NCBI RefSeq assembly: GCF_011075055.1
Contig: NC_058139.1
Span: 16,017,584 to 16,081,583 of the forward strand
Direction: 5' to 3'
DNA length: 64,000 nt
DNA from: Mangifera indica
Lineage: Eukaryota; Streptophyta; Magnoliopsida; Sapindales; Anacardiaceae
Shown here piece by piece: positions 58,703 through 64,000 of the stretch; position 1 is the stretch's first letter; each line of letters begins with the position of its first letter. The notes beneath the pieces were generated by a model. It was not told the DNA's origin, did not search any database, and saw nothing but the letters and a program-made list of their open reading frames with translations. The position numbers were made by a program, and so were the translations under genes.

Positions 58703-59970
58703 ATTATGCTTGCTATAGTTACATACTATGACTATAAAATCTTTTAAATGGATGTCAAAATTGCTTTCTTAAATGGTAACCTTATAGAAGACGTCTATAT
58801 AGCATAACCCGATGGTTTCATTCTTACTAGACAAGTAGACAAAGTATGCAAGCTCGAAAGGTCCATATAGACTTAAATAGGCCTTAAGAAGCTAGATTAT
58901 TTGTTTTGATGAAACTATTTGTGAGTTTGGATTCATCAAAAATAAAGATGAACCGTGTGTGTACAAGAAAGTCATGGGAGTATGAATGCATTTCTAGTAT
59001 TGTATGTCAATGACATCTTAATTATTGAAAATGAGAAACAAAACTTGCAATTGATAAAAGTTTGGTTATCCAAGTATTTCTCCATGAAAGACTTCGGAGA
59101 AGAAATCCATATTCATAAGATTAAAATTTTTTGAGATAAAAAGAGTAAACTATTAGGCCTAAGTTAAAGCACATACATAGATAAGGTATTGACTAGATTT
59201 AATATGGAAGAATCAAAGAAAGGATTTGTACCCATGTTTATGGTGTATATCTTTTAAAAAAATATGTCCATGTACACAATCTGAGAGAGATAATATGAGT
59301 AGGATCTCAAAAGCTTTAGCTATAAGATTAATCATACATGTCATGTTATGTACGAGGATTGATGTCTCATATGCCTTAAGCATTTGTAGTAGGTATCAAT
59401 CTAATCTAAGTGAAAAACAATGGATAGCTATCAAAAACATCTTGAAGTACTTGAGAAAGACAAAGGATGTATTCTTGGTTTATAGAGAGGAATCTGAACT
59501 CACTATAAGAAGCTATGATGACTCTAGTTTCCCAATCAAGGTTTGTGTTTAGTTTGAATTGTGGTAAAGTTAGCTAGAAAAATTCTAAGCAAAATATAGT
59601 GGTTGATTTTATAATAGAGTTAGAGTATATGACCCTTTTAGAAGTAGCAAAAGAGGCAATGTGGACCAAAAAGTTTATAATTGAACTTGGAGTGGTTTCT
59701 AGTATCATTGAGCCGATTGATCTCTATCACAACACCATATGAATGATTGCTTAGACCAAAAAGTCACAGTCTCATTAGAGCTCTAAACATATACTTAGAC
59801 GATTCCACTTGATTTGAGAGATTGTACAATAAGATGACATATAGATATAAAGGAGTAATATAGATAATAATTTGGTTGACTCATTGATAAAACCTCTATC
59901 ACAATAGAAGCATGATAAACATATAATCAAGCTTGACAGTAGATATATAATTGATTGGCTATAATGCAAG
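58703..59970 (+). pseudogene. C4 reverse transcriptase (rest) and RNase H
   Basis: Resumes with IMLAIVTYYDYKIF and KIAFLNGNLIEDVYIA. The catalytic box at 59003-59014 is YVND: the first Asp of the pair is Asn. Later SKYFSMKDFGEEIHIHKIKI, then 59226-59552 with MCTRIDVSYALSICSRYQSN, SEKQWIAIKNILKYLRKTKD and FLVYREESELTIRSYDDSSF. RNase H remnants run to about 59960. The purine tract AAGTGGGATAT precedes the 3' LTR. Confidence 0.87.
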
Positions 59971-59978
59971 TGGGATAT

Positions 59979-61256
59979 TATTAGGGTAGATGTCCTAGAG
60001 TCAATCGAATTTGAAATTTATGAATGCAATTTTATATTTATCATTAATAAAAGGATTTATTGTCATTTAATTCATATGCTAATTATTTATATGATTGTAT
60101 GAATGACATACCCTTAGAATAGTAGAACTATGGCAAAGGGATTAGTCGACTGATCGTGAGAACCTTATGTATGCATTAAGTGGCTATTCTTGTAATGTCC
60201 ATTATCCTGACATTACACTGAATAAGGGCACATGTAATGATAAAGGGATTATCATAGTATTAAACGACCTTGCCAAAAGTGATGATAGTTCTTACATGTT
60301 GAAGTTGTTATAGACAGTTTGGTATAACATATGGGTGCACGCTGTAAACATGTTCATTAGACTGACTTGACTAGAAGATATCTATATGGATGGTTGCTCC
60401 AATTTCTATAGAATAAATATTTTGAACACTACGTGCATATGTGATCCTGTAGCTTGAGGTCACCAAATTGTCTTGTGTGATGATTAGTATTATTTAACAC
60501 TATCTAACATGTCATCGTAATTTTGGTAACTATAAAGGCAATAATTGGCTATAGTGTGAGATACATGAAAGCTATGGTTGATCAATAAAGGATTTGTCAT
60601 TCCTGAGTACAGGAGAAGATATCTCACATAAGAATCTTAAATAGCATCTATGATAGCTTGAATCTATAACCATAGTGGGATAAGGTTATAACTTAAGTAA
60701 TGTTAATCATTGATGTATATCAACTCATATTGACTAATTATTGAGATAAATACTTTTTTTGTCTTGGCCTCGAGAGATATTAGTTGATGAAAGCATTGAA
60801 TTGTACATAACTATGTTGTTGTAAAAGCTTAAGAGTTATCCATTGACACTTTATCTTTTAGGTGACCATGATGTTTTGCTAAAAGCCAATCTTGGTCATT
60901 GTTTGAATTCAGTCTGAATCTAGACACTACCAGTTTGATCAAAAGCTTATAGGTAACATGTATATAGGGGTTGATTTAAACCTAAAGGTGGGGATTATTT
61001 AGTGATAATCTTAGTGTTTAGAGAGAGAGAAAAATCATTGAAAAACTGGGTTTTGCCCATTTGAGTTGAATAACCTAGTTAACCATGGTTTGACCAAGGT
61101 ATACTTGGTATGTATAGTACGAATAGAAACCATAGAAAATAAAAAAGCATGGCATAATTGGACAAATGATTTTCCAGCCGTGTAAAAGTTAAAGGCATAT
61201 TGGGTGGCATATTTGTGCTGCCACTCATACATGTATATGTTGAAGGTGTCAAGATG
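59979..61256 (+). repeat. C4 3' LTR, truncated
   Basis: Starts TATTAGGGTAGATGTCC (first bases decayed from TG) and aligns with 24964-26210. The last 400 bp or so of the LTR, including the promoter-U5 end, are missing, so no right TSD of C4 exists. Confidence 0.85.
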
Positions 61257-61345
61257 GATTTAATCATAGCTATGAGTGAAAAGGTTTCTTCAAAATCTAA
61301 CCCTTATTTTTGAGTATAGCTTTTTGCTACCAATTGAGCTTGTTT
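61257..61345 (-). pseudogene. copia reverse transcriptase scrap, C1-like
   Basis: About 90 bp that match the start of the C1 RT (2350-2455). On the minus strand it reads roughly LVAKSYTQK-stop-GLDFEETFS and AMI. It may belong to the C1-type element whose LTR fragment lies left of C4 (24195-24963). Confidence 0.7.
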
Positions 61346-61374
61346 CTCCTCTACTAACATGAATTTGATCTCTA

Positions 61375-62000
61375 ATCTAAGCCCCAACTACTAACTTTAT
61401 CTTTTCTCTAATCTAGAACTACCTTGATCTAACTTAGGTTTACTGATATACCCTTTATCAAAACCACATGCCCTAAGAAGGTCACTTTATCCAACCAAAA
61501 CTCATATTAGGAGAACTTTACAAACTATTGTTTTTCCCTCAACCTCCACAAAGGAAGTCTCACATGTTGCTTATACTCCTCATAGCTCATAGAATTTGCC
61601 AATATGTCATCGATGAAGATCACTATAAACTTATCTAAATAGTCATAAACTTGAAATGACCATACCTCATTTGAAAAGTTATTTTAGATAGATCGTACTC
61701 AGCCACCCTTACCTGATAGTAGACTGACCTTAAATCGATCTTGGAGAACACAATCGATCATTTATTATGGGTAATAAGTACTTGTCCTTCACTGTTACCT
61801 TGTTAAATTATTTGTAAACTAGACATATCCTTATGGACTTATCTTTCTTCTTGACAAACAAGATGAGAGTTTTCCAAGGAGAGTGGCTCGTCTGATAAAG
61901 CCATTCTTTAGCAATTCTTGAAGCTGTTTCTTTAACTCTTGTAATTTAATTAAGACTATTCTCTAAAGTGTCTTGGATATAGGTGTTGCGTTTAACACCA
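61375..62000 (-). pseudogene. G10 reverse transcriptase (Ty3/gypsy)
   Basis: The minus strand shows a KKDKSI-like beginning near 61850, a decayed ID-DLF region, then DLRSVYYQ-like text near 61720. The intact catalytic box IVIFIDDILANSM follows, with FIDD at 61606-61617. LREKQ-stop-FVKFS and YEFWLDKVTFLGHVVLIKGI continue near 61440-61560. A segment between the ID-DLF and FIDD regions appears shortened (the FGLTNAP motif is missing near 61640). Many stops. Confidence 0.82.
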
Positions 62001-62109
62001 GTTTAATGTTAAAATCTATCTTTTGTTCAAAAGCTAATCTCAGTAACTCTATCAAAACACATCTCAAAACTCTCTAACAATTGGCATCTGCTTTAATGCT
62101 CGAGCCTAA

Positions 62110-62560
62110 CTCTACCTTACTTACTATATGAGTGAAGAAACCTATGCACCCCTTACTTAGAATTTCCTTGCCTTCAAGGCACTAATCATCAAAGTCATGA
62201 TATACCTCTCGCCAAATTCAAATAAGACTCTATTTTCAAGGCTAAATTGGACCTTCTTACATCGACAATCAATCTTAGTTGTATTTTTCCTCAAGAAAAC
62301 CATCCCTAAAATCATGTCAAAATTTATCTTAAACATTATTAAGTCCACAAAAAATTGTTTGCCTTATACATCAATAACCTGTCTATCATCATCTCACTAT
62401 TGATCATTGACCTACCACTTAGTAACTCTATCTTAACTTTTTAGGTCATCTTGATTAATTATACTCCTAATCTTTTTGCTAAACTCTTGTTTATAAATTA
62501 ATGTGTAGCATAAAATGAAAATAAGAGTACAAAGGAAAGAAATCTAACTAGTAACTATTA
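62110..62560 (-). pseudogene. G10 protease C-terminal part
   Basis: Minus 62348-62157 reads DLIMFKINFDMILGMVFLRK, KIDCRCKKVQFSLENRVLFE and TLMISALKARKF, parallel to the G8 protease. The active-site Asp region (about 62490-62530) is too decayed to read. Confidence 0.75.
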
Positions 62561-62639
62561 TCAAGTTGACCTCAATTGGCCCTTGGGTAATGATGTACAC
62601 TCTGACAATAGCTCCTTCTACTAGTTACTCAGGTTAGGC

Positions 62640-63200
62640 TAGAACCCCAAGACAAGACCTTATCATATGTTTTGGCTGACAATAATCGTAGCAAACTATT
62701 TGCCCTATCAAACACTCTTTTCTATGATATCTGCCATATCTTTGGCATGCAAGAATCTTACGCCTTTTTTATTTCTTATTAATCTTCCAACCTTTCTTGT
62801 TATCTTTAGGCTAGAATGGTCTCTTCCTTTTCCTCTTTAAATAAGGACCACTTTTGGATTTGGACACTATCACTATTTTACTATATTATTGCTACTTTGA
62901 TGCTGAAGTCACCTTTACTGATCCTTGAGCTTGTGCCAATGGTATATGTATTGACTCATTTCCCTAAGCTAGAGTACTTCTCTATTATTTGAATATCTTT
63001 TGAATATGTCCCTAACATTTTGGGCACTCAAACCAATTTTGGGGACCAGAAGTATTGCTACCTCACTCTGGCTTCTTTATGGGTTACTTGTCTGAGTGTT
63101 TTTGGTGTTTGCTTAGGTTCTTCTCATTTTTTGCAAAAAAAAGTATAGCTATAAGTCTCTATAAAACTCAATAAGTGTAAATAAAACTAAACTTACAGTT
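62640..63200 (-). pseudogene. G10 gag remnant
   Basis: Position and scattered matches to G8 gag. A knuckle-like C.DYCQPKHMIRS stretch appears near 62660-62690 on the minus strand, preceded by a Lys-rich linker. The capsid core seen in G8 is largely missing, so gag is internally deleted. Confidence 0.55.
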
Positions 63201-63297
63201 ATCCACTCTGAGTATGCTTAGTATGGCATGAAGGACTTACATTCCTACTTAATTTGAGTATACAAATACTGTAAAATATCTTTTGGGTATCAAAATC

Positions 63298-63312
63298 ATG
63301 TTTTGATACCAA
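63298..63312 (-). other. G10 primer-binding site
   Basis: The minus strand reads TGGTATCAAAACATG, the same place and style as in G8, with the GAGC part decayed. Confidence 0.75.
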
Positions 63313-63314
63313 CT

Positions 63315-64000
63315 TATAATACCCCATCCAAAAGTGCTGCCTTTCAAAAGAACACATCACTAAATTATCTATTTTGAGCATGCATTTAATTTAAAATAAG
63401 TAATAAATTCATTAAATAGCTTAATAAAACCTCATTTATTAAAACTTACAAAATTACTAAAACACCCTTATCAAATAAGTTTAAAATGTTCAAAAATGTC
63501 AAATCATAAAATGTAAGCTAAAAATCATAACATGAGAAGTTTGGTACATAAGTGAAATCTGAATAAAATAAAAATTGAAAAAGACAAAAATACTCATACT
63601 GCTCTAGGCTTGCAAACCACTGCTCGTCCTACAGCCTTTACAATCACCTACACCTGTATATAAGAAAGTAAGGGATGTGAGTGATAAAAAACTTAATAAA
63701 TAAGAGAATAAACTGAGAACTTTTATTGAAATCCTTAAAATGCCTTTAAACCAAACCTATACTAACTCTATCATCCAAAGTTGACATTAAACTCCTCTAT
63801 GGATGATGATAGGTCCTATATACTGTCTTTGTACTCATACTATACTCTAGGGACTCTTTAGGTTGTCATAACTCTCAGATCGAACTTGTCTTTTTTAGTC
63901 ACTAAGGAATTACTCCCTCAGATTTCTATCTGGTGTAACCATACAAAACTCAAGAGAAATGTCTAAATCTAAAAATTGTAACTAAAGTTGTATACTATAC
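63315..64000 (-). repeat. G10 5' LTR, partial
   Basis: Begins TATAATACCCC next to the primer site, like TATAACATCCC in G8. Low but visible similarity to G8 LTR segments (for example the AAGTAAGGGATGTGAGTGAT region against 42810-42830). Continues past the window end. Confidence 0.75.

Larger units (their letters stand above)
24964..61256 (+). mobile_element. C4: copia element split by five later insertions
   Basis: The parts, once joined, give one copia element: 5' LTR 24964-26596 plus 27733-27759, leader 27760-28107 and 39542-41060, gag 41066-41950, protease and integrase start 41951-42423, integrase 50982-51940, RT 51940-52005 and 58708-59500, RNase H to 59960, and a truncated 3' LTR 59979 to about 61256. 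Each break coincides with the ends of another mobile element, and four of the five have visible duplications at their flanks. It is the host element of the right half of the window. Confidence 0.88.
61346..64000 (-). mobile_element. G10: Tekay-like Ty3/gypsy element, cut at both sides
   Basis: On the minus strand: 5' LTR (partial, 63315 to window end), primer site 63298-63312, gag, protease and RT, then cut near 61350 just after the RT thumb. RNase H, integrase and 3' LTR are absent from the window. The proteins and LTR resemble those of G8, but divergence is much greater. Confidence 0.82.

Noticed and set aside
1..64000. integrated plant pararetrovirus (caulimovirid) sequence
   Set aside because: All RT domains found sit between LTRs or next to integrase of copia or gypsy type. 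I saw no movement-protein or caulimovirid coat motifs.
1..64000. host protein-coding genes, tRNA or rRNA genes, organelle DNA
   Set aside because: No exon pattern, conserved non-transposon protein, tRNA cloverleaf or rRNA segment could be recognised by eye. A tRNA scan and a protein search would settle this.

Overview
The window is repeat DNA from a flowering plant. I see no convincing host gene, tRNA, rRNA or organelle segment. It is AT-rich and almost every kilobase can be assigned to a retrotransposon: Ty1/copia elements with primer sites matching initiator tRNA-Met, Tekay/Del-like and CRM-like Ty3/gypsy chromoviruses, and one hAT DNA transposon remnant. That repertoire, especially the CRM element, suggests pericentromeric or otherwise heterochromatic DNA. 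A eudicot is my guess from base composition and element types; the species cannot be read from the sequence.

Layout, using labels of my own. C1 (591-8107) is a copia element that reads on the minus strand but looks like a plus-strand element whose body was inverted; the missing half of one LTR lies just outside, at 8108-8850. C2 (8954-23753, +) is a copia element without gag and protease. Its 3' LTR is split by G3 (15216-22868, +), a Tekay-like gypsy element with a 5-bp target-site duplication (TSD). A piece of a G3-type LTR (23754-24194) and a piece of a C1-type LTR (24195-24963) follow.

C4 (24964 to about 61256, +) is one copia element spread over 36 kb by five insertion events. D5, a hAT deletion derivative (26597-27724), sits in its 5' LTR. 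S6, a solo LTR in reverse orientation, sits in its leader with TSD GTGAT, and copia C7 (28121-37805, +) sits inside S6. G8, a Tekay-like gypsy element (42424-50976, -), sits in its integrase gene. G9, a CRM chromovirus (52006-58702, -), sits in its reverse transcriptase gene with a perfect TSD ATTAT. Removing the insertions gives one continuous copia order: LTR, primer site, leader, gag, protease, integrase, reverse transcriptase, RNase H, LTR. Beyond C4 come a short copia fragment and G10 (61346 to the window end, -), a further Tekay-like element.

All gag and pol genes are broken by stops, frameshifts and deletions, so none should make a full polyprotein. The longest open frame is the RNase H-integrase part of G9 (406 codons), whose integrase has Lys in place of the catalytic Glu. 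Many lost catalytic or metal-binding residues in several elements fit G-to-A changes on the coding strand, as expected from long-term cytosine methylation. I did not find a new gene system. The most unusual features are the restorable inversion of C1, the tail-to-tail LTR palindrome at 35967-39536, the fully resolvable nesting with TSDs, and the CRM pol frame that runs through the polypurine tract into the LTR.
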